Positions 8,357 through 17,193 of a stretch of DNA of 37,603 nucleotides are shown here, piece by piece; position 1 is the first letter of the stretch; every line of letters starts with the position of its first letter. The stretch is from the NCBI GenBank assembly GCA_023150895.1, contig JAKLJY010000083.1, positions 1 to 37,603 on the forward strand. The letters run 5' to 3'. The notes beneath the pieces are model-generated. The model did not search any database. It was not told the origin of the DNA and was given only the letters and a program-made list of their open reading frames with translations. Source of the DNA: Myxococcota bacterium (GTDB lineage Bacteria > Myxococcota_A > Bradymonadia > UBA7976 > UBA1532). A program made the position numbers and the translations under genes.

Positions 8357-9655
8357 ATGGTCGCGCGCATCGTCGCCATCTGCTTCGTCTTCGGTCTCGC
8401 CAGCGTCGCCTGGATGGTCCTGGGCGGGGTCACCACTCAACGCACCTGGTCCCAGGGTGAACGCCTCGGGCCCGAGGTCCAGTCGCTCTGGGGGCGCGCC
8501 CACGCCCAACAGGCGCCCGTCCCCAGCTTTCACTGGGAAGAGAGCCGGGAGAACACCCGGACCGAATACAAGGACGGGCAGAGCGTGAACATCACCGAAC
8601 AGACGCAGGTCAAACTCGAAAAGCCCGTGCGCTTTTCGTCCACGGACCTCGAGGTCGATCTCGGGCTCGACCAGCGCCTCAAGGGGCTGATGTGGTACTC
8701 GCTCTACAACGTCGGGTTCGTCGGCCGCTGGTCTTACGTCCACCGCGAGCCCCAGGCCGGCCGCCTGCGGGTCACGTTCGACTTCCCGGTGGCCGAGGGT
8801 CTGTACGACGGGTTTCGTTTCATCGTCGACGGTGAGGACCGGGCGGCCCGCCTTCAGCCGGAGAACGGACGCGTGTTCACGGAGGTCGACGTCAAACCCG
8901 GGCAGTCGCTCTCCGTCGAGATCGCCTACCAGAGCCGGGGCATCGATCAGTGGCGCTACGTGCCGGCCCAGGGCGTCGTCAGCCTCGAGAACTTCCGGCT
9001 GCTCATGAATACCGACTTCGACGCGATCGACTTCCCGGGGGACACGATCTCCCCCTCGCTCAAGACGCCGACCGATGCCGGCTACCAGCTCACCTGGGCG
9101 TTCAAGCAGGTCGTCACCGGGCAGGGCATGGGGATGAAGATGCCGTCCCGCCTGCAGCCCGGCGAGCTCGCGTCGGCCCTCAGCTTCTCGGCGCCGGTCT
9201 CGCTGCTGTTCTACTTCCTGATCCTCTTCGTGCTCGGGACGATCCGTCGCATCGACATCCATCCGGTGAACTACCTGTTCATCGCCGGCGCGTTCTTCGC
9301 CTTCCACCTCCTGTTCGCCTACTCCGTCGATCACCTGCGCATCGTGCCCGCGTTCTTCGTCAGCAGCGTCGTCAGCATGTTGCTCGTCGTCACCTACCTG
9401 CGCCTCGTGGTCGGAAATCGTTTCGCCTTCGTCGAAGCCGCCTTCGCGCAGCTCCTCTACATGGTCGGCTTCTCGCTGGCGCACTTCTGGGAGGGCTTCA
9501 CCGGCCTGACCGTCACCGTGCTCTCGATCGTGACCCTCTTCGTGCTCATGCAGCTCACCGGCCGCATCCGCTGGTCCGAGGTCTTCGCCCGGCCGACCCG
9601 GGGCGGGGCGGCCGACGAGTCCCGCGCCATCCCGAGCCCTTCCGGCGCCGCGTGA
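8357..9655 (+). CDS. creD: CreD-like inner membrane protein
   Basis: This 432-aa protein has one N-terminal membrane segment (residues ~4-24), a long extracytoplasmic beta-rich domain (~30-280), and a C-terminal membrane bundle of about five to six helices (~285-415). The architecture and motifs such as LLFYFLILFVLG, DIHPVNYLFIAGAFFAFHLL and AHFWEGFTGL fit the CreD (inner membrane protein, cefD/creD) family. E. coli CreD is about 450 aa. In enterics and other bacteria creD is induced by CreBC and linked to envelope stress and beta-lactam response. An AAGGA ribosome-binding site seven bases before the ATG supports the start. Several core family Asp/Glu/Pro motifs cannot be checked here, so the family call is by overall layout and position next to a CreBC-like pair. 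Confidence 0.75.
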   Translation: MVARIVAICFVFGLASVAWMVLGGVTTQRTWSQGERLGPEVQSLWGRAHAQQAPVPSFHWEESRENTRTEYKDGQSVNITEQTQVKLEKPVRFSSTDLEVDLGLDQRLKGLMWYSLYNVGFVGRWSYVHREPQAGRLRVTFDFPVAEGLYDGFRFIVDGEDRAARLQPENGRVFTEVDVKPGQSLSVEIAYQSRGIDQWRYVPAQGVVSLENFRLLMNTDFDAIDFPGDTISPSLKTPTDAGYQLTWAFKQVVTGQGMGMKMPSRLQPGELASALSFSAPVSLLFYFLILFVLGTIRRIDIHPVNYLFIAGAFFAFHLLFAYSVDHLRIVPAFFVSSVVSMLLVVTYLRLVVGNRFAFVEAAFAQLLYMVGFSLAHFWEGFTGLTVTVLSIVTLFVLMQLTGRIRWSEVFARPTRGGAADESRAIPSPSGAA

Positions 9656-9721
9656 CACGCACGTGCGCGCCGGCCGTTGCGCGGCGCGTCGATTTGCGCT
9701 ACGCGGCCCGGAGGAGGTCCC

Positions 9722-10519
9722 ATGCGTTCATCCCCCCGTGCTCTGCGCGTCTGCGCCCCTGCCCTGCTCTTCACGGCCGCCTGCGGTGCCAGCGCGCCGA
9801 AAGCGCCCCCGGTCAAGGGCGGCTCGCCGTGTGACGCCGCCGAATCCCGACTGCGCAAACACCTCGGCCCCGAGTTGCAGGGCATCGTGAAGCGCGTCCC
9901 CGTGTTCAAGCCCGCGCAGGGGGAGGCCCCGGCTGCGCCCATCGGTTGCGCCGTGGTCTTCACGCTCGTCCCCGAGGAGCTCGCGGAGGAGGGTCTCGGC
10001 GAAGAGGCCGCCGCCGGCGGGGCGGATCAGCGCCTCGCCTTCCTCACGCCCGATCCGAAAACGCGCTGGACGCTCACCGTGCCCGATCCCTCGCCCCAGA
10101 GCCCGGGCCCCGTGGATCTGGAGATCGAGACGGCGGACATCACGCAGGATGGCGTCCCGGAGGTCATCGTGCGCGAGAGTTCGCTTGGCGCCGAGTCCTA
10201 CCAGGGCCTGCGCCTTTTCTCGCTGACGCTCTCGCCCGAGGGGCCCCGTGACCTCCTGTCCGAGTCGCTCAAGATCAAGACCCGGGAGGACGTCGAGCTC
10301 TTCGCCCAGTGGAAAGCGACGCAGGCGAGCGGCAAGCCGGTGATCATCTTCGAGGCGGGCGGCGCCTCCCGCATCTTCGCCTGGCACGACACGGACAAGC
10401 GCTACCAGCTCGACGAAGCCGCCACGGCCGCCGCCAATCCGCCCCCCCCGGCGCCGCCGAGCGACGCGGCCCCCGCCAGCGCCCCCGCATCAGGTGCGCC
10501 CGCCATCGAGCTACCCTGA
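9722..10519 (+). CDS. Predicted lipoprotein of unknown function with an FG-GAP-like segment
   Basis: This is a 265-aa protein if started at the ATG at 9722, which has a strong GGAGGAGG-type ribosome-binding site directly upstream. A start at 9677 would put 15 charged and polar residues before the signal. The N-terminus is a lipoprotein signal: basic residues, then ALLFTAAC with the lipidated Cys near residue 20. Around residues 145-180 the run DITQDGVPEVIVRESSLG resembles an FG-GAP/VCBS repeat strand (acidic calcium-type loop). The C-terminal ~35 residues are Pro/Ala/Ser-rich. It follows the CreD-like gene by 66 bp and could be cotranscribed. Its end lies 13 bp from the end of the converging minus-strand gene. 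I do not recognise a function. Confidence 0.8.
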   Translation: MRSSPRALRVCAPALLFTAACGASAPKAPPVKGGSPCDAAESRLRKHLGPELQGIVKRVPVFKPAQGEAPAAPIGCAVVFTLVPEELAEEGLGEEAAAGGADQRLAFLTPDPKTRWTLTVPDPSPQSPGPVDLEIETADITQDGVPEVIVRESSLGAESYQGLRLFSLTLSPEGPRDLLSESLKIKTREDVELFAQWKATQASGKPVIIFEAGGASRIFAWHDTDKRYQLDEAATAAANPPPPAPPSDAAPASAPASGAPAIELP

Positions 10520-10532
10520 CGGCCGAGGGCTC

Positions 10533-11639
10533 TCAGGCGAGGTCTTGCACGACCTTGATGAAGTCCGCCGTCTTGTTGTGCACGAACGTCGGGTGGATGT
10601 TGCACATCACCGACACCCGCTGCACCTCCGGGTTCAGCGTCACCAGGCCGACATGCAAACCGGGCCGCGTCGCGGCCTCATACAGTGCGCGCGTCCGTGG
10701 CATGTGTTCGACGGCGCCGAGATAGGGACCGTCGAGACAAAGCCACTTTCGCCCCGTGTCCTTCGTGAGCTCGGCGAGCTCGTCGAGGTTGGCGAGGTAG
10801 TTCTCGAACGCCGCCTCCTCGAGTGCGTGCCAGCCGTCCCGGATGCGGAGCACGACCCCGTTGACCATCGGGAAGATGCCATACTGGTCCCGGCCGGTGA
10901 GGCCGCGGACCACGCGTTTGAGGGCCGTGTCGCGGACGGGCTTCACCAGCGTCTCGACGTAACCCGGGGGCGCGGCCCCGCCGCGGGACGTCAGCGCCAC
11001 GGCCGCACCGTCCGTGCCGAAGATCGTCTGCCAGTTCCGCAGGGCCTCCAGCCCGCCGGGCAAGCCCTCGTCGACGACCAGAATGCCGGCCGCCCGGCGG
11101 TTCGCGTCGACCCCCTGCGCGCCGTCGAAGAAGACGAGATCGAACTCGTCGGCGAGCGCCTTCTCGGCCATCTCCCGCAGGTTCAGGTTTGGCGTCGCCA
11201 GCACCAGCACCGGCTTGGCGAGCGGGTCTTCCTCCGGGGGGGGCGCCTGGATGCGCCCGGCATCCGGAACCTTCTCCGCCAGCTTCTCGCAGACGTCCAC
11301 GATGTTCAGCGGCTTCGCCAGGAAGACCTGAATCCCGGCGCGGACGTAGTTCACCGCCAACGAACGATCGATGCTCTCGACCATGACCGCCGTGACGGTG
11401 TTCTCGCTGCCCGGCAGGTAACGAAACGCCTTCATCAACGACAGCGGGTCTCCGTCCTGGAACTTCTGGTCCATCATCAGGACGTCGGGCACGGCCACCT
11501 TCAGGTTGTGCATGGCGAGCGTGTACGACGGCACGTCCTGGACGCGCCACCCGGCCAGGGGCAGGACGCTGTTCGTGGCCCCCCGGACCGCCGTATCCGC
11601 GCTCACGACCAGAACGGTCGGCGTCCGGTCATTCGGCAT
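10533..11639 (-). CDS. Tandem receiver-like protein with C-terminal STAS-like domain
   Basis: This is a 368-aa cytosolic protein with three apparent domains. Residues 8-125 look like a receiver domain: VLVVSAD strand, Asp57 in DVLMMDQ, and Lys109 in FLAKPL. However, the usual N-terminal acidic pair is reduced to a single Asp (D15). A Pro/Glu linker (about 130-141) precedes a second, more degenerate receiver-like unit at 143-245 with Asp190 (ILVVDEGLPGG) and Lys233 (LVKPV). Residues 255-368 (NGVVLRIRDGW..., WLCLDGPYLGAVEHMPRTRALYEA, HVGLVTLNPEVQRVSVMCN) have the alternation of a STAS fold. No output DNA-binding domain is present. The gene overlaps the upstream membrane-protein gene by 11 bp and lies at the 3' end of the oxidase gene group. 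A partner-switch or signal-relay role is inference. Confidence 0.8.
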   Translation of the reverse strand: MPNDRTPTVLVVSADTAVRGATNSVLPLAGWRVQDVPSYTLAMHNLKVAVPDVLMMDQKFQDGDPLSLMKAFRYLPGSENTVTAVMVESIDRSLAVNYVRAGIQVFLAKPLNIVDVCEKLAEKVPDAGRIQAPPPEEDPLAKPVLVLATPNLNLREMAEKALADEFDLVFFDGAQGVDANRRAAGILVVDEGLPGGLEALRNWQTIFGTDGAAVALTSRGGAAPPGYVETLVKPVRDTALKRVVRGLTGRDQYGIFPMVNGVVLRIRDGWHALEEAAFENYLANLDELAELTKDTGRKWLCLDGPYLGAVEHMPRTRALYEAATRPGLHVGLVTLNPEVQRVSVMCNIHPTFVHNKTADFIKVVQDLA

Positions 11640-12306
11640 GGGAGACCCGCAGCGTGCTCAGGACGCGCTGGATCTCGACCTCCACGGCGTTGATCTGCGG
11701 CACGTTGTCGATGACGATGGCCCGCTGTTCTCCGGGCGGTACGAGCACCAGCCGCCCGGACCGCAACAGCGCATACTCGAGTACGTCCTTGATTTCTTTG
11801 GACATTCGAGTATTCGGCGCCGGCCAGCGCTCGACGTCTCCGAGGAGTCCGCGCCGGTGGATGATCTCGTTCGAGTTGATCTCCCAATAGTCGAAACGCG
11901 TGCGCGCGATGACGAGCAGGAGCAAGACGCCGAAACCGCCGGACCAGACCCAATAGAACGTCGCGTTCATGAACATGGGTTGGTCGAGGACGTCGTGAAC
12001 GAACGTCCGCAGCCCGGGATACATGGCGGCGAGCAGGCCGAGGATCACCCCGCCGAGCAGGAGCGCGACGGCGGTCATGCGGGTGTATTCAAAGGCCAGC
12101 ATCGACAGGTTCACGAAGAAGACGATCGTGAAGACGATGCCCGTCGCCCCCGGCTCGGCACCCGAGGCCCCACCCAACTGCACGACGAGGCCGCAGAGCA
12201 GCGCCGCGACGAGCGTCGGGTAGAGAAAAACGACATCCGGCAGGGGTCGAATGACCAGCAGCGGGGTCGGCGGGGCGGACGGTGTGGGGGTGGTCGAGTC
12301 GACCAT
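11629..12306 (-). CDS. Membrane protein, four predicted helices with a cytoplasmic PH-like tail
   Basis: This 225-aa protein has four membrane segments (about residues 22-45, 55-75, 80-100 and 115-138). A soluble tail (~140-225) contains YWEINSNEIIHRRGLLGDVERWP, which resembles the beta-strand pattern of bacterial PH-like (bPH) domains. I chose the ATG at 12306, residue 11 of the longest frame, because it has a GGGAG ribosome-binding site nine bases upstream; the paired ATGs at 12333 and 12336 have none. It follows the ctaF gene after 102 bp containing a hairpin, and overlaps the REC-REC-STAS-like gene by 11 bp. Function not recognised; a role in oxidase regulation or assembly would be guesswork from position. 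Confidence 0.75.
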   Translation of the reverse strand: MVDSTTPTPSAPPTPLLVIRPLPDVVFLYPTLVAALLCGLVVQLGGASGAEPGATGIVFTIVFFVNLSMLAFEYTRMTAVALLLGGVILGLLAAMYPGLRTFVHDVLDQPMFMNATFYWVWSGGFGVLLLLVIARTRFDYWEINSNEIIHRRGLLGDVERWPAPNTRMSKEIKDVLEYALLRSGRLVLVPPGEQRAIVIDNVPQINAVEVEIQRVLSTLRVSHAE

Positions 12307-12381
12307 GCGTGCAAACTCCCGAAACGCACGCATCATCCGGCGGGGTTGCGGCGCCGGTCAAGTCCGGGGGTCACGTCCATC

Positions 12382-12401
12382 GGAGGCGTCGAGGCCTCCG
12401 C
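12382..12401 (-). terminator. Hairpin after ctaF, possible attenuator or terminator
   Basis: A 7-bp perfect stem (CGGAGGC/GCCTCCG) with a 6-base loop lies 7 bp downstream of the ctaF stop in the minus-strand transcript. It is not followed by a U-run, so classical intrinsic termination is uncertain. It may set the lower expression of the two following genes or act as a 3' stabilising structure. Confidence 0.35.
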
Positions 12402-12408
12402 GACGGGC

Positions 12409-13017
12409 TCAGGGCGCGGACGGGGCGGCGGAGGCGGGGGCGGCAGAGGCAGGCGCAGAGCCGGGAGCCTCGCTGCCGGGCGCGGCCACGTCGGAGGGCG
12501 GCGCGCTGCCCTCGGCCGGCGGGACACCACCATCCGGCGCCGAGGGCGGCGGCGGGGGCGGCACGAGCTCGTCCTTCGGGGGCGTATCGGCGGCGAGACC
12601 GACCCCGGGCAGGGGCTTGTTGACCTTCTGCTCGATGTCGTACCGCAGCTTCTGCATCGCCTCTTTCTGCATGTACAGATTGTCCTGCCGCGGATCGAGG
12701 AACCCTCGGCTGAACACGTCGAGCAGCGTGAAGAGGAAGAACAGGGCGACGAAGATGAGGCCGAACACGAAGATGATGGTGTTCAGCTTCTCGTCGTACT
12801 TGAGCTGCATGAAGAACGCGCAGACGAGGCTGGCCTTGATGGTGGCCACCAGCATCGCGACGAGCATGTTCGCCGGGCCGAGGTCCACCTGGGCGACGGC
12901 CACCGTGACGACGGTGAGGAACAACAGCGCCCCGAAGACGCCGAAGTAGACCTTCATCGGCACGACGTGGTGGCCGTGCTCGCCCCCACCGTGCGCCTGG
13001 GTATTGTCGTGACTCAT
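12409..13017 (-). CDS. ctaF: Cytochrome c oxidase subunit IV (caa3-type, CtaF)
   Basis: This 202-aa protein has three membrane segments in residues ~22-45, 50-75 and 78-100, containing the subunit IV pattern YFGVFGALLFLTVVTVAVAQVDLG, ATIKASLVCAFFMQLKYDEKL and FLFTLLDVFSRG. A His-rich N-terminus precedes it. Typical subunit IV proteins are about 100-120 aa. This one has an extra ~90-residue C-terminal tail: a KEAMQKLRYDIEQKV stretch, then low-complexity Pro/Ala/Ser/Gly. It is the last structural gene of the caa3 group, 13 bp after ctaE. It is a membrane accessory subunit of the terminal oxidase. Confidence 0.9.
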   Translation of the reverse strand: MSHDNTQAHGGGEHGHHVVPMKVYFGVFGALLFLTVVTVAVAQVDLGPANMLVAMLVATIKASLVCAFFMQLKYDEKLNTIIFVFGLIFVALFFLFTLLDVFSRGFLDPRQDNLYMQKEAMQKLRYDIEQKVNKPLPGVGLAADTPPKDELVPPPPPPSAPDGGVPPAEGSAPPSDVAAPGSEAPGSAPASAAPASAAPSAP

Positions 13018-13030
13018 GGCGCGCGACTCC

Positions 13031-13684
13031 TCAGCCCACCAGATACAGAAGCGGGAAAAGATAGATCCAGATGAGGTCCACCAGGTGCCAGTACAGGCCG
13101 CCCACCTCGACCGGGGTGTAGTACTCCGAGTAGAAGTGGCCCTTCTTCGCGCGGAGCAGAACCCACGTCAGGATGCCCATGCCCACGACCACGTGGAACC
13201 CGTGCAGGCCGGTCATCAGGAAGTACAGGCCGAAGAACAGGTGGGCGTTCGGCGCGTGAATGCCGCCGTAGCTGTAGGCCGCGCCGGGCAGGATGCCCTC
13301 GTGGAACTTGTGGCTGTATTCGAAGTACTTCACGACGAGGAACACGCCGGCGAGCGCAATCGTCGCCGCGAGCAGCTTGACGGTGCGCGCCGTCTTCTCG
13401 CCATTGTGATTGGTCTGCGCCGCGTTGACGGCCAGCGCCATCGTGAACGAGCTGGTGATCAGGACCAGCGTGTTGAGCGCGCCGAGTTTCCAGTCGAGGT
13501 GTTTGGAGGCCTCGTGCCACATCTCCGGGTAGAGGCTCTTCAGCACGGCGTAACCCAGGAAGAGACCGCTGAAGAGCAGCACTTCGGTCACGAGGAAGAG
13601 CCACATGCCCATCTTGGCCGCGGAGAACTCCTGGGCCGAGCTGGCGAAGTGGTGGGCGTGGTGGTGTTTGACGATCGTGCTCAT
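13031..13684 (-). CDS. ctaE: Cytochrome c oxidase subunit III (CtaE)
   Basis: This 217-aa integral membrane protein has five predicted helices. It carries subunit III motifs: KMGMWLFLVTEVLLFSGLF near residue 24, the conserved Glu in TEVLLFSG, KYFEYSHKFHEGI near 119-131, and HLFFGLYFLMTGLHGFHVVVG and EVGGLYWHLVDLIWIYLFPLLYL at the C-terminus. The length is that of the short five-helix bacterial form. It is part of the oxygen-reducing complex and follows ctaD by 13 bp. Confidence 0.97.
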   Translation of the reverse strand: MSTIVKHHHAHHFASSAQEFSAAKMGMWLFLVTEVLLFSGLFLGYAVLKSLYPEMWHEASKHLDWKLGALNTLVLITSSFTMALAVNAAQTNHNGEKTARTVKLLAATIALAGVFLVVKYFEYSHKFHEGILPGAAYSYGGIHAPNAHLFFGLYFLMTGLHGFHVVVGMGILTWVLLRAKKGHFYSEYYTPVEVGGLYWHLVDLIWIYLFPLLYLVG

Positions 13685-13697
13685 GTCGCTGTCCGCC

Positions 13698-15332
13698 TCA
13701 AACCGACGATTGAGCCGTGGAAGTCACGCCCTGACCTTCGACGGGGTACTCATAGGGCCCCTCGGTGACCGTCGGCGTGTTGTGGAAGTTGTGCATGATG
13801 GGCGGCGACGCCGCGTGCGTCCACTCCAGCGTGCGGGCGCCCCAGGGGTTCTGGGTGGCCTTCGCGCCGCTGCGCAGCGAGACGAGCAGGTTCAGCGCCA
13901 TGATCGTGAACGCGATGCCGAGGATGTACGCGCCGAGCGTCGACAGCTGATGCAGCGTCTGGAACTCGGGCACGTAGTTGTAATAGCGCCGGGGCATGCC
14001 GCGGGACCCGAGGACGAACTGCGTGAAGAACGTCAGGTTGAACCCGATGAAGACCAGGACGGCCGACAGTTTGGCCGGCTTCTCCGAGTACATGCGGCCG
14101 AACATCTTCGGCCACCAGTAGTGGATGCCACCGAAGAAGGCGATCGCCGTGCCACCCATCATCACGTAGTGGAAGTGTGCGACGACGAAGTACGTGTCGT
14201 GCAGGTGGACGTCCGTGCCCATCGACCCGAGGAAGATGCCGGTCAGGCCACCGATGGTGAAGAGGATCAGGAAGCTCAGCGTCCACAGCATCGGGGTGTC
14301 GAAGGAAATCGACCCCTTGTAGAGCGTCATCACCCAGTTGACGACCTTGATGGCGGTGGGAATGGCCACCAGGTAGGTCAGGAAGCTGAACACCATGCCC
14401 GCATAGGCCGACTGGCCCGAGACGAACATGTGGTGGCCCCAGACCAGGAAGCTGATGATGCCGATGCCCAGCGAGGAGTAGGCGATGGCGCGGTACCCGA
14501 AGATGTTCTTGCGGGAGAACGCCGTGATCAGCTCGCTGATCACGCCCATGCCCGGCAGAATCATGATGTAGACGGCCGGGTGGCTGTAGAACCAGAAGAA
14601 GTGCTGGTAGAGTACCGGGTCGCCGCCGAGGGCCGGATCGAAGATGCCGATGCCGAGAATGCGCTCGGCCATCAGGAGCATGAGGGTGATGCCGAGGACC
14701 GGCGTCGCCATGACCTGCAGAATGGCCGTCGCGTAGAGCGCCCACACGAACAAGGGCATGCGGAAGAAGCCCATGCCCGGGGCGCGCATCTTGTGCACCG
14801 TGACGATGAAGTTCAGGCCCGTGAGGATGGACGAGAACCCGAGCACGAACGCGGCGAAGGTCATCATGGTGACCGCCCCGCCGACGTTGCTGCTGTAGGG
14901 CGTGTAGAACGTCCAGCCGGTGTCGACGCCGCCGAGCACGATGGCGAGCAGTGCGAGAATGGTGCCGATGCCCCAAATCCAGAAGCTCAGGAGGTTCAGC
15001 CGGGGAAACGCCACGTCCTTCGCGCCGAGGTGCAGCGGCAGCGCGAAGTTGCCCAGCGCCGAGGGGATCGACGGAATGATGAAGATGAACACCATGATGG
15101 CGCCGTGCAGCGTGTAGAAGCGGTTGTAGGTATCCGCTTCGACGAACGTCTTGCCCGGGGTCAGAAGCTCGGTGCGCAGAAGCAGCGCGAAGATGCCGCC
15201 GAGCGCGAAGGCGATGAGGACGCCGAAGAGATACATGACGCCGATCCGCTTGTGATCGAGCGTGAAGAGCCAGGACTTCAGGCCCTTCCCTTCGTTGAGG
15301 TAGTCCACGTCGTGATGAGCGTTGTCGTGCAT
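13698..15332 (-). CDS. ctaD: Cytochrome c oxidase subunit I, A2-type (CtaD)
   Basis: This 544-aa catalytic subunit reduces O2 to water and pumps protons. Predicted ligands are His76 (YTLHGAIM, low-spin heme) and the CuB site with His251 in [13 protein letters not shown], crosslinked Tyr255, and His300/His301 in GHHMF. His386 and His388 in VVAHFHYVM ligate the high-spin and low-spin hemes. The YSHP sequence replaces the GHPE Glu of A1 oxidases, placing it in the A2 subfamily, in which Tyr-Ser takes over the proton-transfer role. The ATG at 15332 has an AGGAG ribosome-binding site. The open frame runs farther upstream to 15647, but only through the ctaC gene. It has about 12 membrane helices. 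It is 14 bp after ctaC. Confidence 0.98.
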   Translation of the reverse strand: MHDNAHHDVDYLNEGKGLKSWLFTLDHKRIGVMYLFGVLIAFALGGIFALLLRTELLTPGKTFVEADTYNRFYTLHGAIMVFIFIIPSIPSALGNFALPLHLGAKDVAFPRLNLLSFWIWGIGTILALLAIVLGGVDTGWTFYTPYSSNVGGAVTMMTFAAFVLGFSSILTGLNFIVTVHKMRAPGMGFFRMPLFVWALYATAILQVMATPVLGITLMLLMAERILGIGIFDPALGGDPVLYQHFFWFYSHPAVYIMILPGMGVISELITAFSRKNIFGYRAIAYSSLGIGIISFLVWGHHMFVSGQSAYAGMVFSFLTYLVAIPTAIKVVNWVMTLYKGSISFDTPMLWTLSFLILFTIGGLTGIFLGSMGTDVHLHDTYFVVAHFHYVMMGGTAIAFFGGIHYWWPKMFGRMYSEKPAKLSAVLVFIGFNLTFFTQFVLGSRGMPRRYYNYVPEFQTLHQLSTLGAYILGIAFTIMALNLLVSLRSGAKATQNPWGARTLEWTHAASPPIMHNFHNTPTVTEGPYEYPVEGQGVTSTAQSSV

Positions 15333-15346
15333 GGGCGTGGCTCCTG

Positions 15347-16276
15347 TCACTTCAGCGTCTTGATGTACATGATGATGGCGTCGATCTCGGCGTCCTTGAG
15401 CTGCGGGAACGGCGGCATGGCGGGCGGGTAGGTGTCGACCACCTTCGCCGTCGGGACGCGGATCGACTCGACGATGTAGTTCTCGTCGACCGTGACCGCG
15501 GCGCCGCCGACGAGCTTTTCCTCGCGGCCGAACAGGCCCTTCATGCTCGGGCCGACGAGCCGATTGCCGTCGATGCTGTGGCAGGCGGCGCAGAGGGCCT
15601 TGAAGAGCTTCTCGCCCGCGGCGGCATCGGCCTTGACCTGACACCACTCACGCTTCTGCATCTCTTCGGGGGTGTGCACCTTGATGCGGGCGAGCATGTC
15701 CGAGTGACTCGTGCCGCAGTACTCGGTACAGAAGACCTGATGGCCCGCGGCGTTGGGCTTGGGGGCCTGGAACCACAAACCGGTGTACCGCCCCGGGATG
15801 ACGTCCTGCTTGATGCGGAAATCGGGGACGTAGAACGAGTGGATCACGTCTTCCGAGCGCATGAGCAGCTTGACGGGCTTGTTCGCCTCGACGTGCAGCT
15901 CGCCGTAGGTCTGGCAGCCGTCCGGCTCGGTGAACTCCCAGGCCCACTGCTTGCCAACGACCTTGTATTCGGGCGCGTTCGCCGGCGCGACCTGCAGGGT
16001 CATGTAGACCTTGAAGGACCAGGCGAAGATGCCGATGACGATGATCGTCGGGATGATCGTCCACGCAGCTTCGATGAGCGTGTTGTGCGTCATCTGCTGC
16101 GAGGCGAGCTGGTCCGGGTGGCGACGCCGGTACTTCCACGCGAAGAGGACGGTGCCGCCCGCAATCACGAGGAAGAAGAAGACGTTGAGCCAGTAGATGA
16201 AGAAGTAGAGGTCATCCACGTCTCCGGCGAACGTCGACGCCGGCGGTGGCATCCAGAAGCTGCTTCCGGTCTCCAT
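15347..16276 (-). CDS. ctaC: caa3-type cytochrome c oxidase subunit II fused to cytochrome c (CtaC)
   Basis: This 309-aa subunit II has two membrane helices (~25-47 and ~68-92) and a CuA cupredoxin domain. Predicted CuA ligands are His146, Cys183, Glu185, Cys187, His191 and Met194 ([14 protein letters not shown]). A C-terminal cytochrome c domain (~215-309) has heme motif CAACH (Cys229, Cys232, His233) and axial Met287 in YPPAMPPF. The fusion defines a caa3 oxidase, in which the fused cytochrome delivers electrons to CuA. It faces the periplasm. A GGGAGA ribosome-binding site supports the ATG at 16276. It sits 22 bp after the sco gene. Confidence 0.98.
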   Translation of the reverse strand: METGSSFWMPPPASTFAGDVDDLYFFIYWLNVFFFLVIAGGTVLFAWKYRRRHPDQLASQQMTHNTLIEAAWTIIPTIIVIGIFAWSFKVYMTLQVAPANAPEYKVVGKQWAWEFTEPDGCQTYGELHVEANKPVKLLMRSEDVIHSFYVPDFRIKQDVIPGRYTGLWFQAPKPNAAGHQVFCTEYCGTSHSDMLARIKVHTPEEMQKREWCQVKADAAAGEKLFKALCAACHSIDGNRLVGPSMKGLFGREEKLVGGAAVTVDENYIVESIRVPTAKVVDTYPPAMPPFPQLKDAEIDAIIMYIKTLK

Positions 16277-16298
16277 CGATAAGTTCTCCCGCGCGCCG

Positions 16299-17189
16299 TC
16301 AGACGCGTGTCACTGCGTGGTCATGCGGCGGGACGCCCCCCGCCTCTGCGCGCATCGCGCGCCGTTCCCGGGCCCAAAGCACCCCGAGCAGTGTGCCGAC
16401 CGCCAGGATGGTCAACAGACCGCCCAGGCGCATCGCCCCCCAGATGTAGAATTCGTATTTCTGCGACGAGGGCACGTAGTGGAAACAATAGAGGATGAAC
16501 TTGTCGACCACGCTCCCGAGCTTGCCCTCTCCGGCCTCGACGAGCGCGAGGCGCAGGTCACGGGCCGGATACTGGATGCCATAGAGGTAGCGGGTCAGGG
16601 TGCCGTCGGGGGCGACCATGAAGATCGCCGCGCCGTGCACGTACTGCATCTGGTCGGGGTCCCAGCGATAGCCGAAACCGACCGTCTCCGTGAGGGCCTT
16701 GATGCTCTCCGTCTTGCCCGTCAGGAAGTGCCAGCCGCTGGCGGCCTCGGGTTTGCCGATGGCTTCGACGTGGCTGTTCTTCTTGGCGAGCGCGACGGCG
16801 GGTCCCTCGCGGTGGTTGATGCTCACCGTGACGACCTCGAACTCCTTGCCCGGCGTCCAGTCGAGGGCCTTCAGACCGTCGACGAGGCCGGCGAGCACGA
16901 GGTTGCACAGCATCGGGCACTCGTAATAGTTCAGCGTCAGCAGGACCGGCCGGCCGGCCTTGAAGTAGTCGCCGAGCGTCACGTTCGTCCCGGTCTCGTC
17001 CACGAAGGGCAACGAGAGCGGGAGCTTCGCCCCGAGGTGCTCCACGATCTCCACGCCCTTGAATTCGGGCGGAATGAGCGGGGCATTGCCCTGCAGCGCC
17101 ACCGTGGCGGGTGCCGCGGCGGGTTCCTGCGCGGCGACGGGCGTCACCGCGGCGAGGAGCGCGAGCAGAGGGGCGACGACGGCCTTCAC
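16299..17189 (-). CDS. SCO1/SenC-family copper chaperone with C-terminal membrane anchor
   Basis: This 296-aa protein has a signal peptide (residues ~1-20) and a thioredoxin-fold SCO domain (~50-230). The copper motif is CPMLC (Cys91 and Cys95), with the third ligand His185 in YVHGAAIF. It delivers copper to the CuA site of subunit II and may act as a thiol reductant. A membrane helix at ~255-275 followed by a charged tail anchors the C-terminus; many SCO proteins use an N-terminal anchor instead. Translation starts at GTG (17189), with GAAGGG upstream. The next gene in the operon is ctaC, its expected client. Confidence 0.94.
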   Translation of the reverse strand: MKAVVAPLLALLAAVTPVAAQEPAAAPATVALQGNAPLIPPEFKGVEIVEHLGAKLPLSLPFVDETGTNVTLGDYFKAGRPVLLTLNYYECPMLCNLVLAGLVDGLKALDWTPGKEFEVVTVSINHREGPAVALAKKNSHVEAIGKPEAASGWHFLTGKTESIKALTETVGFGYRWDPDQMQYVHGAAIFMVAPDGTLTRYLYGIQYPARDLRLALVEAGEGKLGSVVDKFILYCFHYVPSSQKYEFYIWGAMRLGGLLTILAVGTLLGVLWARERRAMRAEAGGVPPHDHAVTRV

Positions 17190-17193
17190 GTGC

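Noticed and set aside
10515-10537. Hairpin (CCTGA/TCAGG) between the converging lipoprotein and REC-REC-STAS genes as a bidirectional terminator
   Set aside because: The stem is only five pairs with a long loop and no U-run on either side.
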